Assembly (NCBI GenBank): GCA_964566545.1
Contig: CAZMIX010000020.1
Coordinates: 1-40,489, forward strand
From: JAEYFP01 sp964566545
GTDB lineage: Bacteria > Bacillota > Clostridia > Lachnospirales > Lachnospiraceae
Direction: 5' to 3'
DNA length: 40,489 nucleotides
Below the pieces are notes generated by a model. The model searched no databases and was not told where the DNA came from. It saw only the letters and a program-made list of their open reading frames with translations. The position numbers were made by a program, and so were the translations under genes. How positions within the stretch are numbered: position 1 is the first letter of the stretch; each line of letters opens with the position of its first letter. Positions 1 through 7,535 of this stretch are shown here, in pieces.

Positions 1-1
1 T

Positions 2-904
2 GCAAAGCGCGCGATGAGCGCGGAAGGAAAGATACAGGTCGAGCTCGCGCAGCTTGCTTATGCGCAGGCACGCCTGAGCGGACTTGGCCGTTCGTTGTCA
101 AGGCTTGGCGGCGGTATCGGCACAAGAGGCCCGGGCGAAAAGAAGCTGGAAATGGATCGCCGTCTCATTAATAAGCGGATGGCGGTTTTAAACGGGGACT
201 TAAAAGAGGTCAAACGGCACAGGGAGGAGACGCGCAAGCAGCGTAAAAAGAGCATGCTGCCGGTTATCGCGATTGTGGGTTATACAAATGCCGGAAAATC
301 AACGCTGTTGAATTCTTTGACGGGCTCGGCGGTGATTGAGGAGGACAAGGTGTTCGCGACACTCGATCCGACGACGCGTATTTGGCGGCTTCCCGATAAA
401 CAGGAGGTACTATTAACCGATACGGTAGGCTTTATCAGAAAACTGCCGCATCATTTGATTGAGGCCTTTCGCAGCACGCTTGAGGAGGCAAAATACGCGG
501 ATTTGATTCTTCATGTTGTGGATGCGGCAAGCTCAGATATGGATCTTCAGATGCATGTCGTGTACGAGACGCTTAGGGAGCTTGAGATTTCCGATAAAAA
601 AATAATTACGTTATTTAATAAACAAGATAAAATAATCGAGCAAATGGTATCAAAGGACTTAAAGGCGGACGCCACATTAAAAATTTCCGCAAAGGCAGGC
701 GCCGGTTTTGCTGAGCTGGAACAGCTCGTCATTCGGATGCTTACAGAGGGGAATTTGCTGGTGGAGCGCATGATTCCGTATACCGAAACTTCGGTCATAC
801 AGAAAATCAGAAAAAACGGACGGCTTTTGGAAGAGGAGTACCGCGCGGAGGGCATCTACGTAAAAGCTTATGTTCCAAAGGAGCTTTACCATCTTGTTGT
901 ATAA
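2..904 (+). CDS. hflX: GTPase HflX, 5'-truncated by the window edge
   Basis: HflX is a ribosome-associated GTPase that binds the 50S subunit and splits stalled or stressed 70S ribosomes. The frame is open from base 2, and the first visible residues (AKRAMSAEGKIQVELAQL) match the middle of the HflX N-terminal domain, so the true start lies outside the window and the ATG at 14 is internal. Next come a glycine-rich segment (GGGIGTRGPGE) and a coiled-coil linker (RRLINKRMAVL onward). The G domain has G1 GYTNAGKS, G3 DTVGF and G4 NKQD. The strand LPDKQEVLLTDTVGFIRKLP is typical of HflX. The C-terminus (AYVPKELYHLVV) looks complete. No terminator follows directly; the palindromes downstream belong to the nrdD control region. 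Confidence 0.93.
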   Translation, partial: AKRAMSAEGKIQVELAQLAYAQARLSGLGRSLSRLGGGIGTRGPGEKKLEMDRRLINKRMAVLNGDLKEVKRHREETRKQRKKSMLPVIAIVGYTNAGKSTLLNSLTGSAVIEEDKVFATLDPTTRIWRLPDKQEVLLTDTVGFIRKLPHHLIEAFRSTLEEAKYADLILHVVDAASSDMDLQMHVVYETLRELEISDKKIITLFNKQDKIIEQMVSKDLKADATLKISAKAGAGFAELEQLVIRMLTEGNLLVERMIPYTETSVIQKIRKNGRLLEEEYRAEGIYVKAYVPKELYHLVV

Positions 905-912
905 ACCGGAAA

Positions 913-959
913 ACACAATATCTTGTGTTATTGATAAAAGGCGACATAAGATATGGTAT
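913..959 (+). promoter_or_regulatory. Pair of NrdR boxes upstream of nrdD
   Basis: ACACAATATCTTGTGT (913-928) is a near-perfect palindrome matching the NrdR box consensus as I know it (ACACwATATwTTGTGT). A weaker copy, ACATAAGATATGGTAT (944-959), matches 12 of 16 positions. The two start 31 bp apart, about three helical turns, which is the usual arrangement for the ATP-cone repressor NrdR. They lie directly upstream of the -35 element of nrdD. Confidence 0.8.
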
Positions 960-965
960 TTTTAG

Positions 966-994
966 TTGACTTTTCCATTTTCCAATGCTATACT
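966..994 (+). promoter_or_regulatory. Promoter of nrdD
   Basis: A sigma-A type promoter: TTGACT (966-971), a 17-bp spacer, and TATACT (989-994). Transcription would start near 1001, giving a leader of about 147 nt. The NrdR boxes end 7 bp before the -35 element. Confidence 0.75.
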
Positions 995-1012
995 TTTCTT
1001 AGTTGGTTTTCT

Positions 1013-1047
1013 AATCACCCGGCAGGGCTGGCAATTGCCGGGTGATT
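1013..1047 (+). other. Stable hairpin in the nrdD leader
   Basis: AATCACCCGGCA (1013-1024) pairs perfectly over 12 bp with TGCCGGGTGATT (1036-1047) around an 11-nt loop. No T-run follows, so it is not a standard terminator. It lies just after the predicted transcription start. Downstream, AGGAAATT occurs twice (about 1060 and 1086) and could pair with TTTCCT between the copies. It may protect the mRNA or have a regulatory role; I do not recognise a riboswitch class. Confidence 0.55.
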
Positions 1048-1147
1048 TGGTTCTGATAGCAGGAAATTCCTTTAAGTTTCCTATATCAGGAAATTTTATG
1101 CGTAGCTGTGCACGCAGAAGATAAAATTATGGGAAGGGAGTAATGGG

Positions 1148-3538
1148 ATGTTCAGTGTAGTAAAGAGAGATGGGGAGATTGCAGATTTTAATTTGACAAA
1201 AATCAACGATGCGATCATGAAAGCGTTTGTCGCATGCGAAAAGCAGTATAACAATGATATCATTGATCTGCTCGCATTGCGTGTGACTGCTGATTTTCAG
1301 TCAAAAATGAAAGAAAACATGGTTCATGTGGAGGCTGTTCAGGACAGCGTTGAGACGGTGCTTGAGCAGGCGGGTTATACGGAGGTTGCTAAGGCATATA
1401 TCCTTTACCGGAAGCAGCGTGAGAAAATACGTAACATGAAGTCTACAATCCTTGACTATAAGGATGTTGTAAACAGCTATGTAAAAATAGAGGATTGGCG
1501 CGTCAAAGAAAATTCCACGGTTACTTATTCCGTCGGCGGACTGATTTTGAGCAATTCCGGCGCGGTAACGGCAAACTACTGGCTTTCCGAGATTTATGAT
1601 CAGGAGATCGGGGAAGCACATAGAAATGCGGATATCCATATCCATGACCTGTCGATGCTGACAGGCTATTGTGCGGGATGGTCTTTAAAGCAGCTCATTA
1701 TGGAAGGACTTGGCGGTATTAGCGGAAAGATCACATCCGCACCGGCTTCGCACCTTTCCGTACTCTGCAACCAGATGGTAAATTTCCTTGGCATCATGCA
1801 GAACGAATGGGCAGGTGCACAGGCATTTTCTTCCTTTGATACTTACCTTGCTCCGTTTGCGAAGGTGGATAATCTTACCTACAGAGAGGTAAAGAAGTGT
1901 ATTGAAGCATTTGTATACGGTGTCAATACACCGAGCCGCTGGGGGACGCAGGCACCGTTTTCTAATGTTACGCTTGACTGGACGGTTCCCAATGATCTTG
2001 CCGAATTGCCGGCACTTGTCGGCGGCAAGGAAATGGACTTTCAATACAAGGACTGCAAGAAAGAGATGGATATGATCAATAAGGCCTTCATCGAGACGAT
2101 GATCGAGGGCGATGCGAACGGACGCGGTTTCCAGTATCCGATTCCGACCTATTCCATCACAAATGATTTTGACTGGTCTGAAACCGAAAACAACCGTCTG
2201 TTATTTGAAATGACGTCGAAGTACGGAACTCCGTATTTTTCCAATTATATCAACAGCGACATGGAACCGAGCGACGTCCGGAGCATGTGCTGCAGGCTTC
2301 GTTTGGATCTTCGCGAACTCCGTAAAAAAACGGGTGGTTTCTTTGGCTCTGGCGAGAGCACGGGCTCTGTCGGCGTTGTTACGATCAATATGCCCCGGAT
2401 TGCTTACTTGTCTGCAAATAAGGATGATTTCTATAAGCGGCTGAACAGGATGATGGACATTTCGGCTCGCAGTTTAAAGGTGAAGAGAGGCGTGATTTCC
2501 AAGTTGTTAGCGGAAGGCCTGTATCCGTATACAAAGCGTTATCTTGGCAATTTTGACAATCATTTTTCGACGATCGGCCTGATCGGCATGAATGAGGTTG
2601 GTCTGAATGCAAACTGGCTGCGCGCGGATATGACCGATAAAAAAACACAGGAGTTTACAAAGGAAGTATTGAATTATATGCGCAACCGTCTCTCTGATTA
2701 TCAGGAGACGTACGGTGATTTATACAATCTTGAGGCGACTCCGGCCGAAAGTACAACCTACCGTTTGGCAAAGCATGATAAGAAGCGCTGGCCGAATATT
2801 AAGACGGCCGGTAAACCGGGAGATACGCCGTATTATACGAACAGCTCCCACTTGCCCGTAGATTGTACCCCTGATATTTTTGATGCACTTGATATTCAGG
2901 ATAGTTTGCAGACGCTGTATACGTCGGGAACCGTATTCCATGCGTTCCTCGGCGAGAAGCTTCCGGATTGGAATGCGGCGGCTTCCCTGGTAAAGAAGGT
3001 TGCCGAAAATTATAAGCTGCCATACTATACACTCTCTCCGACCTATTCTGTCTGTAGGGAGCACGGCTATCTGGTCGGCGAGCAGAAGACATGTCCGCAC
3101 TGCGGAGCCGTTACGGAGGTTTACAGCCGTATTACAGGCTATTACAGGCCGGTACAGAATTGGAACGACGGCAAGGCTCAGGAATATAAGAACAGAGTCG
3201 TTTATAATGTTAATCATTCCAACATGAAAAGACCGACAACGACGATGGTGACTTTGTCAGGTCTGGATCAGGAGGATGAAGTGAGCGTCAGTCCGGTCGA
3301 GCATATTCAATATTTGTTCACGACGAAGACATGTCCGAACTGTAAGCTTGCAAAGGAGTACTTAAAGGATGAAAAATACCTGCTGCTCGATGCGGAGGAA
3401 AATGCAGAGCTGGCGAAGAGATACGGTGTGATGCAGGCACCGACCTTAGTCGTAGTAGAAGACGGCAGCTTTCAAAAGTACGTCAACGCTTCCAATATTA
3501 AAAAATATGCCGAAGAGCGCTCGCTCGTGATGGCATAA
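1148..3538 (+). CDS. nrdD: Anaerobic ribonucleoside-triphosphate reductase with C-terminal glutaredoxin-like domain
   Basis: Class III ribonucleotide reductase: reduces NTPs to dNTPs using an oxygen-sensitive glycyl radical. An ATP-cone (residues about 3-95, start MFSVVKRDGE) senses ATP/dATP. The catalytic barrel fills most of the protein. Near the end are a metal-binding set (CREHGYL, TCPHCG) and the radical loop RITGYYRPVQNWNDGK, with Gly664 the predicted radical site. Beyond the usual NrdD end, residues about 715-796 form a thioredoxin/glutaredoxin-like domain with CPNC (Cys729/Cys732) and a cis-proline-like QAPT. At 796 residues it is longer than typical NrdD (about 700-750). The fused domain could deliver electrons to the active site, as in thioredoxin/glutaredoxin-dependent NrdD forms rather than formate-dependent ones; that is an inference. 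GGGAAGGGAG lies 7 nt before the ATG. The activase gene nrdG, often the next gene, is absent here. Confidence 0.96.
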   Translation: MFSVVKRDGEIADFNLTKINDAIMKAFVACEKQYNNDIIDLLALRVTADFQSKMKENMVHVEAVQDSVETVLEQAGYTEVAKAYILYRKQREKIRNMKSTILDYKDVVNSYVKIEDWRVKENSTVTYSVGGLILSNSGAVTANYWLSEIYDQEIGEAHRNADIHIHDLSMLTGYCAGWSLKQLIMEGLGGISGKITSAPASHLSVLCNQMVNFLGIMQNEWAGAQAFSSFDTYLAPFAKVDNLTYREVKKCIEAFVYGVNTPSRWGTQAPFSNVTLDWTVPNDLAELPALVGGKEMDFQYKDCKKEMDMINKAFIETMIEGDANGRGFQYPIPTYSITNDFDWSETENNRLLFEMTSKYGTPYFSNYINSDMEPSDVRSMCCRLRLDLRELRKKTGGFFGSGESTGSVGVVTINMPRIAYLSANKDDFYKRLNRMMDISARSLKVKRGVISKLLAEGLYPYTKRYLGNFDNHFSTIGLIGMNEVGLNANWLRADMTDKKTQEFTKEVLNYMRNRLSDYQETYGDLYNLEATPAESTTYRLAKHDKKRWPNIKTAGKPGDTPYYTNSSHLPVDCTPDIFDALDIQDSLQTLYTSGTVFHAFLGEKLPDWNAAASLVKKVAENYKLPYYTLSPTYSVCREHGYLVGEQKTCPHCGAVTEVYSRITGYYRPVQNWNDGKAQEYKNRVVYNVNHSNMKRPTTTMVTLSGLDQEDEVSVSPVEHIQYLFTTKTCPNCKLAKEYLKDEKYLLLDAEENAELAKRYGVMQAPTLVVVEDGSFQKYVNASNIKKYAEERSLVMA

Positions 3539-3558
3539 TGCCAATAGAATAGCAGTCA

Positions 3559-3615
3559 AAACAGGATAGGTACTTGGGTTAAAACCAACTCAATACCTAT
3601 CCTGTTTCAATTTTA
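3559..3615. terminator. Terminator between nrdD and the convergent dehydrogenase gene
   Basis: AAACAGGATAGGTA (3559-3572) pairs perfectly with TACCTATCCTGTTT (3594-3607). The inner loop can pair further (TTGG/CCAA). TTTCAATTTT follows on the plus strand, and an A-run precedes on the left (T-run on the minus strand), so it may serve both converging genes. Confidence 0.8.
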
Positions 3616-3644
3616 TATATTGGCGCAGAAGGGTTCCATAACCC

Positions 3645-4403
3645 TTATACGGCCGTGTAACCACCGTCAATCGTTAAAATAGCACCTGTTACATAGGAGG
3701 CCTCGTCACTTGCGAGGAAGATTGCGCCCGCATTTAATTCCCCTTCGTTTCCGTAACGTCCCAAAGGAACAGTAGCCTTCATATAAGCGCTGAATTCTTC
3801 TGTTTTCAAGGTGCTCTCCGTAAGCTCCGTCATGAAGTAACCCGGACAGATCGCATTACAGGTAATGTTGTATTTTGCAAGCTCGGCAGCAACCGCTCTT
3901 GTGAAGTTGACGACACCACCCTTAGAAGAGTGGTAAGCGATCGTACCAATTGCGGAATTTCCCACTAAACCGTACATGGATGCGATGTTAATGATTCTTC
4001 CGTAATTGTTTTTCTTCATAATATTAGCGAACGCTCTTGTGACATAGAAGACACTGCTTAAATCGGTATCAATTGTAAACTGCCACTGCTCGTCCGTCAT
4101 ATCAAGAACACCGGCATTTTCTGCGGAACCGGCACAGTTTAACAATACATCGACCTTGCCAAATTCTTTTTCAACCTGTTCTGCAACCTGATTAATCATT
4201 GCGGAATCGGTCACATCACATTTCAGAGGCAGGCATTTTACACCCATTTCACGGATGGCTGTAGCCAAAGTCTCCAGCTTTTCCATTCTTCTTGCGGTGA
4301 TAACAAGATCGGCACCCTGTTCGGCAAAGCCCTTTGCCATCTGAGCGCCAAGACCCGATGACGCACCTGAAACAACAACAACCCTTCCTTTCAAACTAAA
4401 CAT
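3645..4403 (-). CDS. Short-chain dehydrogenase/reductase (FabG / gluconate 5-dehydrogenase-like)
   Basis: Classical SDR of 252 residues, predicted cytosolic NAD(P)-dependent oxidoreductase. Visible are the nucleotide motif SGASSGLG (about 12-19), NCAGS after strand 4, a catalytic Ser in INIASMYG, YHSSK (Tyr157, Lys161), and the PGYFMTEL and TGAILTIDGGY segments near the end. Overall it resembles 3-oxoacyl-ACP reductases and gluconate 5-dehydrogenases; the substrate cannot be read from the sequence. The start at 4403 is chosen because GAAAGGATTG lies just upstream and translation begins with the canonical LKGRVVVVSGA strand. The longer frame to 4502 would overlap the promoter. The gene stands alone, convergent to nrdD and divergent from pyrF. 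Confidence 0.9.
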   Translation of the reverse strand: MFSLKGRVVVVSGASSGLGAQMAKGFAEQGADLVITARRMEKLETLATAIREMGVKCLPLKCDVTDSAMINQVAEQVEKEFGKVDVLLNCAGSAENAGVLDMTDEQWQFTIDTDLSSVFYVTRAFANIMKKNNYGRIINIASMYGLVGNSAIGTIAYHSSKGGVVNFTRAVAAELAKYNITCNAICPGYFMTELTESTLKTEEFSAYMKATVPLGRYGNEGELNAGAIFLASDEASYVTGAILTIDGGYTAV

Positions 4404-4473
4404 ATAACACCAATCCTTTCTTGTCAGTGAAACTAACAAATAAATTGTATTATAATGAATCTTTATAACAATA

Positions 4474-4502
4474 AGTATAATTCCCATTATAGACAAAGTC
4501 AA
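4474..4502 (-). promoter_or_regulatory. Promoter of the SDR gene
   Basis: On the minus strand, TTGACT (4502-4497), a 17-bp spacer, then TATACT (4479-4474). The hexamers and spacing are the same as at nrdD. The leader would be about 65 nt. Confidence 0.75.
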
Positions 4503-4568
4503 ACATTTAGGACATAGAATTTATGCGAAATTCCTGTTTCATAAGTAAGATTATGCATACATTGTTTC

Positions 4569-4597
4569 TTGCCCGCCATGTCCGACTATGCTATACT
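4569..4597 (+). promoter_or_regulatory. Promoter of pyrF
   Basis: TTGCCC (4569-4574), a 17-bp spacer, and TATACT (4592-4597). It is divergent from the SDR promoter, with about 66 bp between the two -35 elements. No PyrR-binding loop or attenuator is visible in the short leader. Confidence 0.6.
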
Positions 4598-4646
4598 TTG
4601 ATTTGTAAAATGGATGTCAGTACATGAATAAGGAGATTATGACAAT

Positions 4647-5570
4647 ATGATCAACCAATTAGTATCCAATATCAAAAAAACGAATGCGCCGATCGTGGTA
4701 GGGCTGGATCCGATGCTTTCTTATATCCCGGAGCATATTTTGAAAAGGGCTTATGCGGAGCTCGGGGAGACGTTAGAGGGAGCGGCAGAGGCGATTTGGC
4801 AGTATAATAAAGGGATCGTCGATGCGGTTTATGATCTGGTTCCGGCGGTGAAGCCGCAGATCGCCATGTATGAGCAGTTTGGTATTCCGGGGCTTGCCGC
4901 ATTTCAGAAAACCGTCGATTACTGTAAGGGAAAAGGGCTTGTTGTGATCGGTGATGTCAAGCGTGGCGATATCGGTTCGACCTCGGCCGCTTATGCGGTC
5001 GCACATCTTGGCAGGGTGCAGGTAGGAGGCAGCAGGATCCCGGTGTTTAACGAAGATTTTGCTACGGTCAATCCGTATCTTGGCACGGACGGCATCAAGC
5101 CGTTTGTGGATGTGTGCAGGGAAGAAAAGAAGGGGCTGTTCATTCTTGTGAAGACGTCGAATCCGAGCAGCGGCGAGTTTCAGGACCGGCTGATCGATGG
5201 ACGGCCGCTCTATGAGCGCGTTGGCGAGCAGGTCGCCAAATGGGGAGCGGACTGCATGGGCGATAGCTACAGCTATATCGGCGCGGTCGTCGGCGCGACC
5301 TATCCCGAGATGGGCAGGACACTTCGCGCGATTATGCCGAAGGCATATATCCTCGTGCCGGGCTACGGCGCACAGGGCGGAACGGGCAAGGATTTAAAAC
5401 CTTTCTTTAATCCGGACGGACTCGGCGCGATCGTCAATTCCTCAAGGGGCATCATTGCCGCTTACAAATCAGAAGCATATGCCTCCTATGGAGAAGAAAA
5501 TTACGCGGATGCAAGCCGCGCCGCCGTCATCGATATGCGCAAGGACATCGCGGAGGGTGTCGGGCTTTAG
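4647..5570 (+). CDS. pyrF: Orotidine 5'-phosphate decarboxylase (type 2)
   Basis: Catalyses the last step of UMP synthesis, OMP to UMP plus CO2. The catalytic signature is DVKRGD (Asp103, Lys105, Asp108) after strand VVIG, followed by IGSTSAAYA. The N-terminal VGLDPML strand and the phosphate-binding VPGYGAQGG and SSRGII segments are present. A length of 307 residues fits the longer type-2 family, not the roughly 230-residue type 1. AGGAG lies 11 nt before the ATG. In many Clostridia pyrF leads a pyrF-pyrK-pyrD-pyrE run; here a small unrelated insert follows, and pyrE comes 0.95 kb later. Confidence 0.95.
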   Translation: MINQLVSNIKKTNAPIVVGLDPMLSYIPEHILKRAYAELGETLEGAAEAIWQYNKGIVDAVYDLVPAVKPQIAMYEQFGIPGLAAFQKTVDYCKGKGLVVIGDVKRGDIGSTSAAYAVAHLGRVQVGGSRIPVFNEDFATVNPYLGTDGIKPFVDVCREEKKGLFILVKTSNPSSGEFQDRLIDGRPLYERVGEQVAKWGADCMGDSYSYIGAVVGATYPEMGRTLRAIMPKAYILVPGYGAQGGTGKDLKPFFNPDGLGAIVNSSRGIIAAYKSEAYASYGEENYADASRAAVIDMRKDIAEGVGL

Positions 5571-5582
5571 GGTGCGAAAATG

Positions 5583-5628
5583 CATCTTTTCTTACATAAA
5601 GATGTAAAAATAATTCATATTTATGTAA
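5583..5628 (+). other. AT-rich overlapping inverted repeats after pyrF
   Basis: CATCTTT (5583-5589) pairs with AAAGATG (5598-5604), and TTACATAAA (5592-5600) pairs with TTTATGTAA (5620-5628). The stems overlap, so only one can form at a time. It may be a weak terminator for pyrF; no clear T-run follows. Confidence 0.35.
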
Positions 5629-5671
5629 ATTTCGCTGCAAATCATGTAATCATGTAATATCATTTATAAAA

Positions 5672-5700
5672 TTGACAATAATCCAAAGGTCTTTTATAGT
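5672..5700 (+). promoter_or_regulatory. Promoter of the small coiled-coil gene
   Basis: Near-consensus TTGACA (5672-5677), 17 bp, TATAGT (5695-5700). Because it covers the first codons of the longer open frame beginning at 5672, translation must start downstream, at 5750. Confidence 0.8.
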
Positions 5701-5749
5701 AGGCTTTACAGAGCAGGTCATATTAGGAAAGGTAAGGGAGAGGAAACTT

Positions 5750-5947
5750 ATGACTGATAGTGAAAAGTTGGATTTATTGCTTGGAAAAATGGAAAATATT
5801 GAAGACGCAATCAAGGACTTGAAGAGACAGCAGATGAGGGATACGGCAGAACTGAAGGCTATGGACAGTATGATTCTTGATGACGTTGAACGGGTTCATG
5901 AGATAATGCTCAAACGAACAGGTGAGCTTGAAAAGAAGATAGGTTGA
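5750..5947 (+). CDS. Small coiled-coil protein of unknown function
   Basis: A 65-residue, strongly charged, probably all-helical protein (MTDSEKLDLLLGKMENIEDA at the N-terminus). Hydrophobic heptads suggest a coiled coil that oligomerises. There is no signal peptide or membrane segment. GGGAGAGG lies about 6 nt before the ATG. It has its own near-consensus promoter and terminator, so it is a complete single-gene unit inserted between pyrF and pyrE. Similar short MTDSEKLDLLL-type proteins are, to my knowledge, scattered in Clostridia without an assigned role. No function is proposed. Confidence 0.7.
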   Translation: MTDSEKLDLLLGKMENIEDAIKDLKRQQMRDTAELKAMDSMILDDVERVHEIMLKRTGELEKKIG

Positions 5948-5974
5948 CTTACTACATAAAGAATATTAAGTATG

Positions 5975-6006
5975 AAATACACGTAAATGCTACGTGTATT
6001 TTTTGT
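5975..6006 (+). terminator. Terminator of the coiled-coil gene
   Basis: AAATACACGTA (5975-5985) and TACGTGTATTT (5991-6001) form an 11-bp perfect stem with a 5-nt loop, running into a six-T run (5999-6004). Confidence 0.85.
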
Positions 6007-6022
6007 GTTCTAAACTAGGTTC

Positions 6023-6054
6023 GGGGAGCAAAGCGGGGAGTAATGGCTCCCCGC
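6023..6054. repeat. GC-rich palindrome with a half-copy
   Basis: GCGGGGAG (6033-6040), loop TAATGG, CTCCCCGC (6047-6054) form a perfect 8-bp stem. A second GGGGAGC at 6023-6029 could replace the left arm. It stands out in AT-rich surroundings and has no T-run. It may be a REP-like element or a scar of a mobile element; copies elsewhere in the genome cannot be checked here. Confidence 0.45.
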
Positions 6055-6429
6055 CGGATCCATCCATAGTTACACTTGTAGTAATACTTCTATAATTTCC
6101 TCGAGATTTGAAATTGTAGAAGCATTTTGCCATTTCATAATATTTTTACACCTTTCTTTTGCTTTTTTTAACTGCAAAAGAAATATGTAATAAAAGAAAT
6201 AAAACAAAATTTTTATTATTAAGGGGCTATAAAAAGCAAAGGGGATGCTTCAATAGAAGAGAAAAAAGATTGGTAAATAAACTAGAAGGATATTTGACAG
6301 GAGAAACAGGCATGAAGCGCATGGAGGAATCCAGAGAATATGGAGTTGTTGGAAGCAGTACGGAAGGGCATGTAAGTCTTCCGCAGGATTGCCGATTGAA
6401 AATAGATAATAAATATAGTAGAATTAAAA
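6055..6429. other. AT-rich intergenic stretch before pyrE
   Basis: No convincing gene. A 123-codon open frame from 6159 to 6530 needs a TTG start, has no ribosome binding site, starts inside a hairpin and runs into pyrE, so I do not accept it. TTTCTTTTGC (6153-6162) and GCAAAAGAAA (6174-6183) form a perfect 10-bp stem with a T-rich loop. The region may be a decayed gene or a leader of pyrE. Confidence 0.4.
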
Positions 6430-6460
6430 TTGAATGTTCTAACGGAATTTATGCTAAAAT
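6430..6460 (+). promoter_or_regulatory. Candidate promoter of the pyrE operon
   Basis: TTGAAT (6430-6435) is followed at 19 bp by TAAAAT (6455-6460), preceded by TG one base before (extended -10). Start would be near 6467, about 50 nt before pyrE. The long spacer makes this a moderate call. Confidence 0.45.
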
Positions 6461-6516
6461 ATTCAATGAGGCTATAAGCGGCTGCAAAGCCCATAAAATG
6501 CGGAGAAAACAGACCT

Positions 6517-7191
6517 ATGGAGAATTATAAGAAAGAATTTATCGAATTTATGGTGGACAGCGATGTGCTGAAATTTGGAGAGTTCACGTTGAAGAGCGGC
6601 AGGAAGTCGCCGTTTTTTATGAATGCGGGCGCTTATGTGACGGGTACGCAATTAAGTAAGCTCGGGGAATACTATGCGAAAGCGATTCATGACAATTACG
6701 GAGAGGACTTTGATGTGCTGTTCGGACCGGCTTATAAGGGAATTCCGCTTTCGGTTGCGACGGCGATAGCATTTTCCAGACTTTACGGAAAGGATATCAG
6801 GTACTGTTCCAACCGCAAGGAAGCAAAGGATCACGGAGATGCGGGCATTCTTCTCGGAAGTCCGATCAGGGACGGCGATAAGGTCGTCATCATCGAAGAT
6901 GTGACGACGTCCGGCAAATCGATTGAAGAGACATTTCCGATCATCCGCGCACAGGGAGACGTGGAAATCTTGGGACTGATTGTTTCCCTAAACCGTATGG
7001 AGCGCGGAAAGGGCGAGAAGAGCGCACTTGAGGAAATCAAAGAAACCTATGGATTTGCGGCCAATGTGATTGTGACGATGCAGGAGGTTGTGGACTATTT
7101 ATATAATCGGCCATTTCGGGGAAGGCTATTGATTGATGATACGCTGAAGGCAGCGATTGACAGTTATTATGAGCAGTATGGAGTGAAATAG
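6517..7191 (+). CDS. pyrE: Orotate phosphoribosyltransferase
   Basis: Joins orotate to PRPP to give OMP, the substrate of PyrF. The PRPP-binding signature VVIIEDVTTSGKS lies at about residues 123-135. The N-terminal FGEFTLKSGRKSPFFMNAG segment and the FGPAYKGIPL loop are typical of the family. GGAG lies 11 nt before the ATG. At 224 residues its length is normal. It heads a tight run: a membrane protein gene begins 1 nt after its stop and the aminopeptidase gene 1 nt after that. Co-transcription is very likely, although those two products have no known link to pyrimidine synthesis. Confidence 0.96.
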   Translation: MENYKKEFIEFMVDSDVLKFGEFTLKSGRKSPFFMNAGAYVTGTQLSKLGEYYAKAIHDNYGEDFDVLFGPAYKGIPLSVATAIAFSRLYGKDIRYCSNRKEAKDHGDAGILLGSPIRDGDKVVIIEDVTTSGKSIEETFPIIRAQGDVEILGLIVSLNRMERGKGEKSALEEIKETYGFAANVIVTMQEVVDYLYNRPFRGRLLIDDTLKAAIDSYYEQYGVK

Positions 7192-7192
7192 A

Positions 7193-7534
7193 ATGGCAAA
7201 GCCCAAAAAGATAAAAAAGAGAAAGAGCTTTATGTTCACATCCAGACACCAGTCGGAAATTGGCATCCTGTCGTTGATACTTGCCGTCGCTTCCCTTGGA
7301 GGTATGGTAGGAGCGATCATTGTATCGTTTCTCGAAAGGGGCGAGGCGGCGCTGCGGCTTGGCGTAGTCGGGCTGTTTGCTGTGCTTGCGGACGTAGTTG
7401 GAATTGTGGCGGGCTGCATGAGCCTTCAGGAGCGGGATATTTTTGTGTGGGTTCCGCGTGCGGGGCTGATTTTCAACCTGCTTGTGTTGGTGTTGTGGAT
7501 TTTTTTGATTATTTCAGGTGTTAGAGGTGTATAA
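7193..7534 (+). CDS. Small membrane protein of unknown function
   Basis: A 113-residue protein with a basic N-terminus (MAKPKKIKKRKSF) followed by three predicted membrane helices at about 24-48, 55-75 and 86-110. The basic start suggests the N-terminus stays in the cytosol. It begins 1 nt after the pyrE stop and ends 1 nt before the aminopeptidase ATG, so it is translationally linked to both. It resembles small Lachnospiraceae membrane proteins placed next to pyrE in some genomes (possibly the DUF6142 group; I am not certain). No catalytic motif is visible. Confidence 0.75.
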   Translation: MAKPKKIKKRKSFMFTSRHQSEIGILSLILAVASLGGMVGAIIVSFLERGEAALRLGVVGLFAVLADVVGIVAGCMSLQERDIFVWVPRAGLIFNLLVLVLWIFLIISGVRGV

Positions 7535-7535
7535 A

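Noticed and set aside
6153..6183. T-rich hairpin as a terminator
   Set aside because: The T-run is in the loop, not after the stem; kept only as a structural note.
6159..6530. 123-codon open frame before pyrE
   Set aside because: Needs a TTG start inside a hairpin, has no ribosome binding site, overlaps pyrE, and its sequence matches nothing I recognise.
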